A DNA stretch of 64,000 bases, taken from the NCBI RefSeq assembly GCF_016907335.1, contig NZ_JAFBBT010000001.1, positions 372,001-436,000 of the forward strand, read 5' to 3'. The position numbers and the translations under genes were made by a program. This document shows, piece by piece, positions 9,555-17,537 of this stretch (position 1 is its first letter; every line of letters begins with the position of its first letter). Source of the DNA: Curtobacterium herbarum. GTDB taxonomy: Bacteria > Actinomycetota > Actinomycetes > Actinomycetales > Microbacteriaceae. The notes under the pieces were generated by a model. The model was not told the origin of the DNA and did no database searches. It saw only the letters and a list, made by a program, of their open reading frames with translations.

Positions 9555-9945
9555 CCGCCGGCAGGCCGTCGTCTGGCCGACCGTCGTCTGGCCGACCGTC
9601 TTCTGGCCAGCCGTCCGCGGGCCAGCCGTCCTCGGGTCCTGACCAGCGCGCCCGGGGCATGTCGAGCCTCCAGGACGCACCGTCCCGCGACCACCGCAGC
9701 GGCGTCCCCTCGACGCGGTACCGCTCGAGGGCACGCGCCTCGTGGCGCACCGGCGGCAGCCCGCCGGCACGCACGACCCGCCACCACGGCAGGTCGGCGC
9801 CCTCGTGCGCCATCACCTTGCCGACCGCGCGGGACGCACGCGAGCCGAGCACCGCGGCGACGTCGCCGTACGTCATGACGTGCGCCGGCGGGATCGCCCG
9901 GACGACCGCGGCGACCTCGGCCCCGAAGTCGACCGGTTCCGGCAC
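9550..9945 (-). CDS. alkyltransferase-like protein (MGMT family without active cysteine)
   Basis: The N-terminal 90 residues match the MGMT/ATL DNA-binding domain: VMTYGDVAAVLGSRASRAVGKVM, then PWWRVVRAGG. In O6-methylguanine methyltransferases the motif is PCHRV with the acceptor cysteine; here it is PWWRV. The protein should therefore bind alkylated DNA rather than repair it directly, as ATLs do by recruiting excision repair. The C-terminal tail is unusual: short repeats around GRPDDG (about residues 106-131). The start GTG overlaps the stop of the upstream acetyltransferase gene, so the two are coupled. Confidence 0.8.
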   Translation of the reverse strand: MPEPVDFGAEVAAVVRAIPPAHVMTYGDVAAVLGSRASRAVGKVMAHEGADLPWWRVVRAGGLPPVRHEARALERYRVEGTPLRWSRDGASWRLDMPRARWSGPEDGWPADGWPEDGRPDDGRPDDGLPAG

Positions 9946-10397
9946 TACAGCGTCAGCGCTGCGAAGTGGTCGCCGTACTGCGTCTCGCCGACGACCGCGA
10001 AGCCGATGGCCTCGAAGAACGCCGCGGGGCTGCCGGTGCCCGGTTCGTAGACGACGGTGAGGCGCTCGAAGCCGCGCTTCCGGGCCTCTTCCGCCAGGCC
10101 GTGGACGGCGAAGCGACCGACGCCGCGGCCCTGCGCGTTCGCGGCGACGTTGACGCGCCAGATGCAGCTGCGGAGTTCTTCCTGCGCGTTCTCGGCGTCG
10201 AAGCTGCCGATGATGAGGCCGACGACCTCGTCCCCGTCGAGGACGACGCGGGGCCAGGAGGCGCTCGGCTTGACGTCCGACTCGGCCTGCGCGTAGGAGG
10301 TCGGCTGGACGAACTGCTCCTGCCCCGGCTTCAGCGTCAGCGAGTTGGCCGCGGCGGCGGTCGCTGCGGAGAGTTCTTCGAGGCGGAGGTCCGTCAT
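9945..10397 (-). CDS. GNAT family N-acetyltransferase
   Basis: A 150-residue single-domain acetyltransferase. The acetyl-CoA loop is visible as AANAQGRGVGRFAVHGLAEE (Q/RxxGxG/A type, about residues 90-110), followed by the GNAT beta-strand LTVVYEPGTGSPAAFFEAIGF. The N-terminal part (QPTSYAQAE, VVLDGDEVVGLIIG) resembles polyamine or amino-group acetyltransferases of the PaiA/spermidine group, but the substrate cannot be fixed. The start ATG at 10397 leads directly into the conserved domain. It is divergent from the ROK regulator, with 105 bp between them. Confidence 0.8.
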   Translation of the reverse strand: MTDLRLEELSAATAAAANSLTLKPGQEQFVQPTSYAQAESDVKPSASWPRVVLDGDEVVGLIIGSFDAENAQEELRSCIWRVNVAANAQGRGVGRFAVHGLAEEARKRGFERLTVVYEPGTGSPAAFFEAIGFAVVGETQYGDHFAALTL

Positions 10398-10490
10398 GTC
10401 GGTCAGGCTAACGGTGCAGGCGGGGGAGAAGCCAGCGGTGGGCTGAGTCAGTGCACACCGCGCCCGTCGCACGGCGCATGTCACCGGCGG

Positions 10491-10496
10491 TATGGT
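10491..10496 (+). promoter_or_regulatory. -10 element of ROK regulator gene, leaderless type
   Basis: TATGGT ends 6 nt before the ATG at 10503, and no Shine-Dalgarno sequence lies between. Confidence 0.45.
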
Positions 10497-10502
10497 CGCC
10501 AG

Positions 10503-11840
10503 ATGGCGGAGCATCGGCGCGGGGCGAACCTGCCGTCGCTGGGCGGGTTCAACCGCACGGTCGTGCTCGACGCCGTCCGCCGGTCGCGCGACGGTCTGAG
10601 CCGCGTCGAGCTCGCCGCCCGGACCGGCCTCAGCCCGCAGACCGTGTCGAACGTCACCCGGTTCCTCATCGACGCCGGCATGATCGTCGAGTCCGGCACC
10701 GTCGTGTCCGGTCGCGGCAAGCCGCGCACGATCCTCCGACTGGAGGCGCGCAGCCGGTTCGCGATCGGGGTGCACGTCGACCCCGCGGTCGTCACCTACG
10801 TGCTGCTCGACCTGGTTGGCGCGGTCGTCGCCGAGACCACCACCTCCACCCCGAACGCCGAGGACCCGGACCAGGTCGTCCGGACGATGGCGGCCGCCGT
10901 CGACGGGCTGGTCCGCCGCTCCGGGGTCGCCCCGGACAGCGTGCTCGGTGTCGGCATCGCGTCGCCGGGGCCGATCGACGCGGCCGCCGGCGTCGTGCTC
11001 GACCCGCCGTTCCTGCCGCGGTGGCGGGACGTCGCGCTGCGGGACGCCCTGGGTGACGCGACCGGCTACCCGGTGCTCCTCGAGAAGGACGTCACCGCTG
11101 CGGCCGTGGGCGAGGTGTTCCTCGAGCGGGGTGCGGCGGCCCGGGACTTCGCGTTCGTGTACTTCGGCACCGGGTTCGGCGTCGGGCTCGTCGTCGACCA
11201 CGAGCCCGTCCGCGGCTCGGGCGCCAACGCCGGGGACGCCGGCCACATCATGATCGACCAGGGCTCGCTCGCCGGGACCGCCGACGGGGACGGGACGCGC
11301 GGCGAGGTCGGCGCGACGGTGATGCCCGACCGGCTGGTGCGGATCGCGCTCGAGCGGGGGATCGCGCTGGGCGACGGCCTGCCCGACGACGGGGTGTCCG
11401 GGGCTGGCCTGCCGGGCGACGGGGCGACCGACGACGGGGCGTCCGGGGCTGGCCTGCCCGACGACAGCATCGCGGTGGACCTGGCGGCCGTCGACCGAGC
11501 GTGGGACGCCCTCGGTGCAGCCATCGCGGCGGGGGACCCGGCGGCGCAGGCCCTCGCGGCGGAGATCGGCACGGTGATGGGGCGGGCCGTCGTCGTCATC
11601 GTGAACCTGCTCGACCTCGACCGGGTGGTGTTCGGCGGACCGTTCTGGTCGCGGATCAGTGCCACGGCCCTCCCGGCTGCGACGGCTGCGATCTCCGGTT
11701 CGCCGATCCTCGTGCCGAAGCACCCGGTGACCGTCGTCGAGAGCCGACGGGGCACCGACGTCGCCGCGGTCGGGGCGGCCTGCCTGGTGCTCGACGCGGC
11801 CCTGTCGCCGCGGGCGAGCACGATGCTCATCGCGCACTGA
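10503..11840 (+). CDS. ROK family transcriptional regulator lacking the zinc motif
   Basis: The 445-residue protein has an N-terminal winged helix (LSRVELAARTGLSPQTVSNVTR, residues 30-55) and a ROK sugar-kinase-like domain with the phosphate loop GVGIASPGP and YFGTGFGVGLV. After DAGHIMID, where ROK proteins normally carry a Cys-rich zinc-binding motif, no cysteine is present. About 55 residues later there is an acidic Gly/Asp insertion with two copies of SGAGLP (about residues 292-322). It is probably a sugar-responsive repressor. The palindrome before the mannoside operon 4.5 kb downstream has the half-sites that ROK/XylR proteins bind, so it is a candidate regulator of that operon. Confidence 0.85.
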   Translation: MAEHRRGANLPSLGGFNRTVVLDAVRRSRDGLSRVELAARTGLSPQTVSNVTRFLIDAGMIVESGTVVSGRGKPRTILRLEARSRFAIGVHVDPAVVTYVLLDLVGAVVAETTTSTPNAEDPDQVVRTMAAAVDGLVRRSGVAPDSVLGVGIASPGPIDAAAGVVLDPPFLPRWRDVALRDALGDATGYPVLLEKDVTAAAVGEVFLERGAAARDFAFVYFGTGFGVGLVVDHEPVRGSGANAGDAGHIMIDQGSLAGTADGDGTRGEVGATVMPDRLVRIALERGIALGDGLPDDGVSGAGLPGDGATDDGASGAGLPDDSIAVDLAAVDRAWDALGAAIAAGDPAAQALAAEIGTVMGRAVVVIVNLLDLDRVVFGGPFWSRISATALPAATAAISGSPILVPKHPVTVVESRRGTDVAAVGAACLVLDAALSPRASTMLIAH

Positions 11841-11921
11841 GCGCGGCCGCCGGCCGCCGGCCGCCGGCCGCCGGCCGCCGCCGCCGGCCGGCCGCCGCGG
11901 CCGGTCGGGCGCCGCGTCGCC

Positions 11922-11993
11922 GCCGAGGCTCGCGCTGGCGGACATCCTGCGGCGCTTCGAGCGCGGAAGATGTCCGCGGGGCCGAGGCTCGGC
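11922..11993. repeat. 72-bp palindromic repeat, copy A
   Basis: The copy begins GCCGAGGCTCG and ends CGAGGCTCGGC, with an inner GGCGGACA/TGTCCGC pair. It lies in a 283-bp gap that otherwise holds a G+C-only tract of tandem GGCCGCC units (about 11844-11900). It is the most diverged of the four full copies in the window. Confidence 0.75.
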
Positions 11994-12123
11994 CAGCGCT
12001 GCTGCGCTGCTGGCGGCGCTGCCGCCGCGCGCGCCGGCGACCCCGTCCGTTCACCCGGGCGTCACCGGGCGGTTCTGTGGATGCTGAACAGTCGTGCAGG
12101 TTCCCCGACACCGAAGGACCTCC

Positions 12124-14514
12124 ATGCGCCCTACCGCCCTGCGTCTCGGCGCCTCGATCGCGACCGGCCTGGTCGTCGCGGCCGGCGTCCTCGCGGTCAC
12201 ACCGGCCTCCGCAGCCCCGACGCCGACCGCCGCCCCGACCACACCCGCCGCGTCGGCCGCACCCGCCGCCAACGGGATCGTCATAAACGAGGTCGAGTCG
12301 AACGGCGACGACACCGACTGGGTCGAGCTCCGCAACACCGCGACGGTCGCCGCCGACGTCAGCGGATGGTCGATGCTCGACGACAGCGACGAGCACACCC
12401 GGTACGTCCTGCCGGCCGGCAGCGTCGTCGCACCGGGCGGGTACCTCGTGGTGGACGAGAAGTCGACCACCACGGACGGCTTCGGCTTCGGGCTCGGCAG
12501 CCCCGACGAGGTCCGCTTCTTCGACACCACCGCCGCCCCGGTCCTGTCGTACGCCTACGAGGCCCACGCCGACGTGACCTACGGCCGCTGCCCGGACGGC
12601 ACCGGCCCGCTCGTCGACACGACCAGCTCGACGAAGAGCGCGGCGAACGACTGCTCCTCGCCCATCCGGATCAACGAGGTCGAGTCGAAGGACGGCACCC
12701 CGGGCGACTGGGTCGAGCTGACCAACACCGGCACGACGGCGGTCGACCTCGGCGGGTACGTGTTCCAGGACGACGACGACACCCACGCGTACGCGATCCC
12801 GGCCGGCACGACCATCGCCCCGGGCGGGTTCACGGTCCTCGACGAGGCCGACTTCGGCTTCGGGCTCGGCGGCGCGGACTCCGCACGCCTCTCGACCCCG
12901 GCCGGTGTCCTGGTCGACGCGACGAGCTGGACGAAGCACGCCGACGTGACGTACGGCCGCAACCCAGACGGTACCGGTGACTTCGCCCAGACGTCCGCGG
13001 CGACGAAGGGCACCGCGAACACCTTCGCCGGAGTCGTCACCGCCGAGCCCTGGCCCGGTGGCCCCGACGAGCGCGTGCTCGACGACGCGGACACCTTCTC
13101 GGGTGACCTCAGCGGCCTCGACTGGCAGTCGTCCCGCACGGCCGTCGGCGGCGGCGTGCTGTGGGGCGTGCAGAACGGCGACGGGCTGCTCTACCGCATG
13201 GCCTCCGACGGTGCGGGCGGCTGGGCGCCGTCGAACGCGACCGGCACCACGCTGCACTACGCCGACGGTTCCGGCACCCCGGACGCCGAGGGCGTGACCG
13301 TCACCGCGGACGACCCCGGCGCGGTCTACGTGTCGACCGAGCGGGACGACGAGATGTCCTCGACCAGCCGTCCCGCGGTCCTGCGCTTCGCCACCGACGA
13401 CGGCTCGGAGCGCACGCTGAACGCCACCGACGAGTGGAACCTGGCCGGCGACTTCCCGGGGCTCGGCGCGAACGCCGGACTCGAGGGCGTCACCTGGGTG
13501 CCGGACTCCTGGCTCACCGAACAGGGCTTCGTCGACGAGAGCACCGGCGCGGCCTACTCGCCGACGCGGTACTCCGGGCACGGCGACGGGCTGTTCTTCG
13601 TCGGCGTCGAGGGCACCGCGAGCGTGTACGCCTACGCCCTGATGGACGACGGGTCGTCGAAGCGGATCGCGACGATCGCCACCCCGTTCGCCGTCGTGGC
13701 CGAGGTCCAGTTCGACCCGACGCTCGACGCGCTCTGGGTGGTCTGCGACGACGCCTGCGCTGGCCGCACCGCCCTGTTCGACGTGCAGGACGGTGCGTTC
13801 ACCGCGGCGACCGTGTACGACGCACCGTCCGGTGCGGCGCGTGACCTGGCCAACGAGGGCTTCGCGATCTCGGACGTCTGCACCGACGGGGAGCGAGCCA
13901 CGTTCTACGCCGACGACAACGACACCGACGGCTCCTCGCTCCGCACCGGGACGTTCCCGTGCACCGAGGACACCGCTCCGACCCCGACCCCCGGCGGCGG
14001 CGACGGCGGAGGCGCCCCGACGCCGACCACCCCGGCTCCGTCACCGAACCCGTCGGCCCCGAGCCCGTCGACGCCGAGCCCGTCGGTCCCGACCCCCGGT
14101 GCGCCGGACCAGTCGTCCCTGACGTCGGCGAACCGCGGTGGCATCAGCGCCCCGGCCTCGGCCCGCGCGGGCCAGACGATCACGGTCACGATGGGCCGCG
14201 GGCACGCCGGTGAACGCGTCGCCGTGTTCCTGTACTCGGCCCCGGTCCTCATCGGCACACCGGTCGTCGCCGCCGACGGTTCGGTCCAGGTCACGATCCC
14301 CGCCGATACCACAGCCGGCGCGCACCGGATCGCGGTCGTCGGAGCGGACGGTGTCCTGATCGGGTGGTCGCCGATCACGATCACGACAGCGGGTACCGGG
14401 CAGCTGGCGTTCACCGGTGCCGAACTCGCGTCGGGCAGCGCCGCGGCGCTCCTGCTCCTCGCGCTCGGCGCTGGCCTGTTGGTCGCCCGTCGTCGCCGGC
14501 GGACCGCCGAGTAG
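12124..14514 (+). CDS. cell-wall-anchored protein with two lamin-tail domains and a propeller-like region
   Basis: The 796-residue surface protein starts with a signal peptide (residues 1-32). Two lamin-tail domains follow (about 50-175 and 179-300); they share IxINEVES, DWVEL and DVTYGRxPDGTG, so one arose by duplication. Residues 305-615 form a region of repeated beta segments with acidic turns, perhaps an esterase-like propeller. A Thr/Pro spacer and a small Ig-like domain lead to LAFTG (about 760), a hydrophobic helix and an Arg-rich tail. This fits anchoring by a class E sortase, which recognises LAxTG. The ATG is preceded by AAGGA. The role is unknown; adhesion or extracellular ester or nucleic-acid binding are possible. 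Confidence 0.82.
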   Translation: MRPTALRLGASIATGLVVAAGVLAVTPASAAPTPTAAPTTPAASAAPAANGIVINEVESNGDDTDWVELRNTATVAADVSGWSMLDDSDEHTRYVLPAGSVVAPGGYLVVDEKSTTTDGFGFGLGSPDEVRFFDTTAAPVLSYAYEAHADVTYGRCPDGTGPLVDTTSSTKSAANDCSSPIRINEVESKDGTPGDWVELTNTGTTAVDLGGYVFQDDDDTHAYAIPAGTTIAPGGFTVLDEADFGFGLGGADSARLSTPAGVLVDATSWTKHADVTYGRNPDGTGDFAQTSAATKGTANTFAGVVTAEPWPGGPDERVLDDADTFSGDLSGLDWQSSRTAVGGGVLWGVQNGDGLLYRMASDGAGGWAPSNATGTTLHYADGSGTPDAEGVTVTADDPGAVYVSTERDDEMSSTSRPAVLRFATDDGSERTLNATDEWNLAGDFPGLGANAGLEGVTWVPDSWLTEQGFVDESTGAAYSPTRYSGHGDGLFFVGVEGTASVYAYALMDDGSSKRIATIATPFAVVAEVQFDPTLDALWVVCDDACAGRTALFDVQDGAFTAATVYDAPSGAARDLANEGFAISDVCTDGERATFYADDNDTDGSSLRTGTFPCTEDTAPTPTPGGGDGGGAPTPTTPAPSPNPSAPSPSTPSPSVPTPGAPDQSSLTSANRGGISAPASARAGQTITVTMGRGHAGERVAVFLYSAPVLIGTPVVAADGSVQVTIPADTTAGAHRIAVVGADGVLIGWSPITITTAGTGQLAFTGAELASGSAAALLLLALGAGLLVARRRRRTAE

Positions 14515-14524
14515 CCGTCCCACC

Positions 14525-14572
14525 GACGGACGGGAGGCGCCCCACCAGCCGGTGGGGCGCCTCCCGTCCGTC
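14525..14572 (+). terminator. hairpin terminator built on the GACGGGAGGC decamer
   Basis: A perfect 22-bp stem (14525-14546 and 14551-14572) with an AGCC loop lies 10 nt after the stop codon. Each arm contains the decamer GACGGGAGGC. Confidence 0.8.
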
Positions 14573-14592
14573 GTGCGCGCGGGCCTCCGCGC

Positions 14593-14651
14593 ACCGAGCC
14601 TCGCCCTGGCGGACACGTTGCGGCCTCCTGACCCCGAGTTCTGTCCGCAGC
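14593..14651. repeat. 72-bp palindromic repeat, copy B (shares an arm with copy C)
   Basis: This copy has the left arm and both inner elements, and ends where copy C begins. B and C form a tandem pair with a 59-bp period. The 600-bp gap 14515-15113 contains a terminator, copies B, C and D, and the promoter of the sugar operon. Confidence 0.75.
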
Positions 14652-14723
14652 GCCGAGCCTCGCCCTGGCGGACACATCGCGGCCTCCTGGCCCCGAGTTC
14701 TGTCCGCAGCGGCGAGGCTCGGC
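14652..14723. repeat. 72-bp palindromic repeat, copy C
   Basis: A full-length copy: arms GCCGAGCCTCG and CGAGGCTCGGC, inner GGCGGACA and TTCTGTCCGCAG. It is separated from copy D by a nearly pure G+C tract of CCGCCGGT-like units. Confidence 0.8.
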
Positions 14724-14802
14724 GCGCGCGTCGCCGCCGGGCGCCGCCGGTCCGCCGGTCCGCCGGCCCGCCGGCGGGCCGGTCCGCCGGGCCGGGCGGC
14801 CC

Positions 14803-14874
14803 GCCGAGGCTCGCCCTGGCGGACAGATTGCGGCCTCCGGGCGCCGAGTTCTGTCCGCAGCGCCGAGGCTCGGC
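14803..14874. repeat. 72-bp palindromic repeat, copy D
   Basis: A full-length copy with arms GCCGAGGCTCG and CGAGGCTCGGC. It has the same length and layout as copies A, C and E. Confidence 0.8.
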
Positions 14875-15028
14875 GCGGCCCGTTCGCCGCCGCCCGTGGC
14901 CGCGTTCGCGCCCAGCGACACGGCTCGCCGGTCGCCGCCCGCGGACTGTCGCCCGGCGCGAAATCGGCCGTCAGCCCGCCCGGCCGGGCGCGGCAGATCA
15001 CGAACCGGACGCACTTTGCGCCCATGTC

Positions 15029-15059
15029 TTGACACCGTTTAGTCCATACGGTGGACTAA
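15029..15059 (+). promoter_or_regulatory. promoter with ROK/XylR-type operator before the mannoside operon
   Basis: TTGACA (15029-15034) is a consensus -35. The -10 position falls inside a perfect inverted repeat, TTAGTCCA-N5-TGGACTAA (15039-15059). ROK repressors such as XylR bind sites with TTAGT...ACTAA half-sites. A bound protein here would cover the -10 region, so repression is the expected mode. Confidence 0.7.
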
Positions 15060-15113
15060 CTGCGCAACGCGGGCAACGGAGTCCGCGACCTTCACCCGTG
15101 CAAAGGAGCACCG

Positions 15114-16472
15114 ATGAAACGCACCCGCATCATCGCCGGACTCGCAGCCGTGGCAGTCGCCGCAGTGGGTCTCGCAGGCTGCTCGAGCTCGGGGTCCGCC
15201 TCGAGTGACACCATCAAGATCGCGTACCAGAAGTACGGTGCCTTCCAGCAGCTCGACGCCCAGATGAAGGTCGTCAAGAAGGACTACGAGAAGGCCAACC
15301 CGGGCAAGACCGTCACGCTCGTCCCGATCCAGGCCCAGGGCAACGACTACTACACGAAGCTCGCGCTGATGAACAAGGCGCCCGCCACCGCACCCGACGT
15401 CATGTACGAGGACACCTTCCTCGTCAAGGCCGACGCCCAGGCCGGGTACCTCCTGCCGCTCGACAAGTACACGGCGAAGTGGAAGGACTGGGACCAGTTC
15501 TACAACAACGCCAAGCAGGCCGGCGAGGGCGTGGACGGCAAGACCTACGGCGTCCCGATGGGCACCGACACCCGGGCCCTCTGGTACAACAAGGACATCT
15601 TCAAGAAGGTCGGCCTGCCCGTTCCGTGGCAGCCCAAGACCTGGGACGACGTGCTCGCCGCCGCGAAGACCATCAAGGACAAGTCACCGGACACCATCCC
15701 GTTCAACATGTACTCGGGCAAGGCGCAGGGCGAAGCGTCCACCATGCAGGGCTTCGAGATGCTGCTGTACGGCGCGGACGGCTCCGGCAACACGCTCTAC
15801 AAGGACAAGAAGTGGGTCACGGGCTCGAAGCAGTTCCAGGACTCGCTGCAGTTCGTGAAGGACGTCTACCAGGGCGACCTCGGCCCGACACCGCAGCAGG
15901 CGCTCGACCCCAACGTCGGCACCACCATCGCCCAGACGTGGCTGCCGAAGGGCAAGCTCGCGATCGACCTGGACGGCTCGTGGCAGTCCGGCACGTGGCT
16001 GAAGTCCGGGACCGCGCCGTGGGCCGAGTGGAACGACGTGATGGGCCAGGCCGCGATGCCGACCCAGAACGGCCAGGAGCCCGGCTACAACAGCATGTCC
16101 GGTGGCTGGACCCTGGCGGTCGGCGCCAAGACGAAGAACCCGCAGGCGGCGTTCGACTTCATCACCACCTTCCTCAACAAGGACGGTTCGCTGAAGTACG
16201 ACTCCGAGAACAGCCAGATCGCGGTCCGCAAGGACGTCGCCGAGGACCCGGAGTACACCGGCGCCAACCCGACGTTCAAGTTCTTCTCGGGCCTGGTGGA
16301 GCACACGAACTTCCGCCCCGCCACGAGTGACTACTCGCAGATCTCGAACGCCATCCAGGTCGCCATGGAGTCGGTGATGACCGGACAGCAGTCGCCGAAG
16401 GAAGCGGCCGCCGCCTACGACGACGCCGTGGTCGGCGTGGTCGGCAAGGAGCACACGGTCTCCGCGCGCTGA
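15114..16472 (+). CDS. sugar ABC transporter substrate-binding lipoprotein
   Basis: The 452-residue product has a lipoprotein signal (LAGC lipobox, Cys at about residue 23) and a type-1 extracellular solute-binding fold of the CUT1/MalE kind. Typical segments are PDVMYEDTFLVKADAQAGYLL and YGVPMGTDTRALWYNKDIF. A strong AAAGGAG precedes the ATG. It is the first gene of an operon with two permeases and an alpha-mannosidase, so the ligand is probably a mannose-containing oligosaccharide. This is inferred from context. Confidence 0.9.
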   Translation: MKRTRIIAGLAAVAVAAVGLAGCSSSGSASSDTIKIAYQKYGAFQQLDAQMKVVKKDYEKANPGKTVTLVPIQAQGNDYYTKLALMNKAPATAPDVMYEDTFLVKADAQAGYLLPLDKYTAKWKDWDQFYNNAKQAGEGVDGKTYGVPMGTDTRALWYNKDIFKKVGLPVPWQPKTWDDVLAAAKTIKDKSPDTIPFNMYSGKAQGEASTMQGFEMLLYGADGSGNTLYKDKKWVTGSKQFQDSLQFVKDVYQGDLGPTPQQALDPNVGTTIAQTWLPKGKLAIDLDGSWQSGTWLKSGTAPWAEWNDVMGQAAMPTQNGQEPGYNSMSGGWTLAVGAKTKNPQAAFDFITTFLNKDGSLKYDSENSQIAVRKDVAEDPEYTGANPTFKFFSGLVEHTNFRPATSDYSQISNAIQVAMESVMTGQQSPKEAAAAYDDAVVGVVGKEHTVSAR

Positions 16473-16498
16473 CGCGACCGTGTCCTGACCCGACCACC

Positions 16499-16548
16499 GT
16501 CGGGACGGGAGGCGCGGTGCCAGCCCGCACCGCGCCTCCCGTCCCGAC
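16499..16548 (+). terminator. hairpin between binding protein and permease genes
   Basis: A perfect 22-bp stem (16499-16520 and 16527-16548) has a decamer GACGGGAGGC in each arm. Its place inside the operon suggests partial termination or 3' end protection that gives more binding protein than permease. Confidence 0.75.
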
Positions 16549-16586
16549 CCCCTCATCACCGTGAGCTGTTCTGGAAGGCACCCAGC

Positions 16587-17537
16587 ATGACCAGCACTCC
16601 CCTCGCGCCGGTGGTCCCGGCGCCCGGTGCGCCGAGACGCACCGACCCTCCCGTCCCACGGAAGCGCAAGACGCTCCGCAACGTCGGCCGAGCGGTCCCG
16701 CTCCTGCCCGCCCTCGTCCTGCTCGTCATCTTCCTGCTCGGCCCCGTCATCTCGTCGTTCTACGGGTCGTTCACGAACTCGGCCCTGACCGGTGCCGGCG
16801 CTGCCGACCAGCAGTTCGTCGGCATGAAGAACTACGTCGAGCTCTTCCAGGACAAGGACTTCCCGAAGTCCGTCATCCTGACCGTGGTGTTCCTGCTGGC
16901 CTCGGCGGTGGTCGGGCAGAACGTCCTCGGACTCGGCCTGGCGCTGCTGATGCGTGCGGCGAACAAGGTCGTCCGCTCGATCGTCGGCACCTTCGTCGTC
17001 GCGGCCTGGGTCCTGCCCGAGATCGTGGCGTCGTTCGCGGCGTACGCGTTCTTCAACGACGAGGGGACGCTGAACTCGTTCCTGTCGGTGTTCGGCATCA
17101 CCGGGGCGAACTGGCTCTACACGTTCCCGATGGTCGCGATCATCCTGGCGAACATCTGGCGCGGCACCGCGTTCTCGATGCTCGTGTACTCGGCCGCCGT
17201 GCAGGAGGTCCCCGAGGAGATCACCGAGTCGGCCGAGGTCGACGGCGCCACCGGATGGCAGCGACTCGTCTTCATCACGCTGCCCGTGATCCGCCGGAGC
17301 ATCTCCACGAACCTCATGCTGACGACGCTGCAGACCCTGTCCGTCTTCACCCTCATCTTCGTGATGACCGGTGGCGGGCCGGGCACCAACTCGTCGACCC
17401 TGCCGATCCTGGCGTACCAGGAGGCGTTCAAGTTCTCGCAGCTCGGCTTCGGGACGGCGATCGCGACCATCCTGCTCGTGGTGGGGGCGGTCTTCTCGAT
17501 CATCTACATCCGGGCGCTCAAGCCGGAGGTGGACTGA
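16587..17537 (+). CDS. sugar ABC transporter permease (MalF type)
   Basis: The 316-residue protein has six predicted membrane helices and the cytoplasmic EAA loop (EITESAEVDGATGWQRLVFITLP, about residues 208-230) that contacts the ATPase. The proline-rich N-terminal tail (residues 1-30) lies in the cytosol. Its stop overlaps the next gene's start (TGATG). Confidence 0.92.
   Translation: MTSTPLAPVVPAPGAPRRTDPPVPRKRKTLRNVGRAVPLLPALVLLVIFLLGPVISSFYGSFTNSALTGAGAADQQFVGMKNYVELFQDKDFPKSVILTVVFLLASAVVGQNVLGLGLALLMRAANKVVRSIVGTFVVAAWVLPEIVASFAAYAFFNDEGTLNSFLSVFGITGANWLYTFPMVAIILANIWRGTAFSMLVYSAAVQEVPEEITESAEVDGATGWQRLVFITLPVIRRSISTNLMLTTLQTLSVFTLIFVMTGGGPGTNSSTLPILAYQEAFKFSQLGFGTAIATILLVVGAVFSIIYIRALKPEVD

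Noticed and set aside
11844-11900. Coding micro-repeat in the GGCCGCC tract
   Set aside because: The tract lies after the ROK stop codon, is G+C only and has no start or ribosome-binding site; treated as low-complexity DNA.
14525-14874. CRISPR array suspected from regularly spaced palindromes
   Set aside because: Only two units are in tandem, spacers are not unique-length, the repeats differ from each other, and there are no cas genes.
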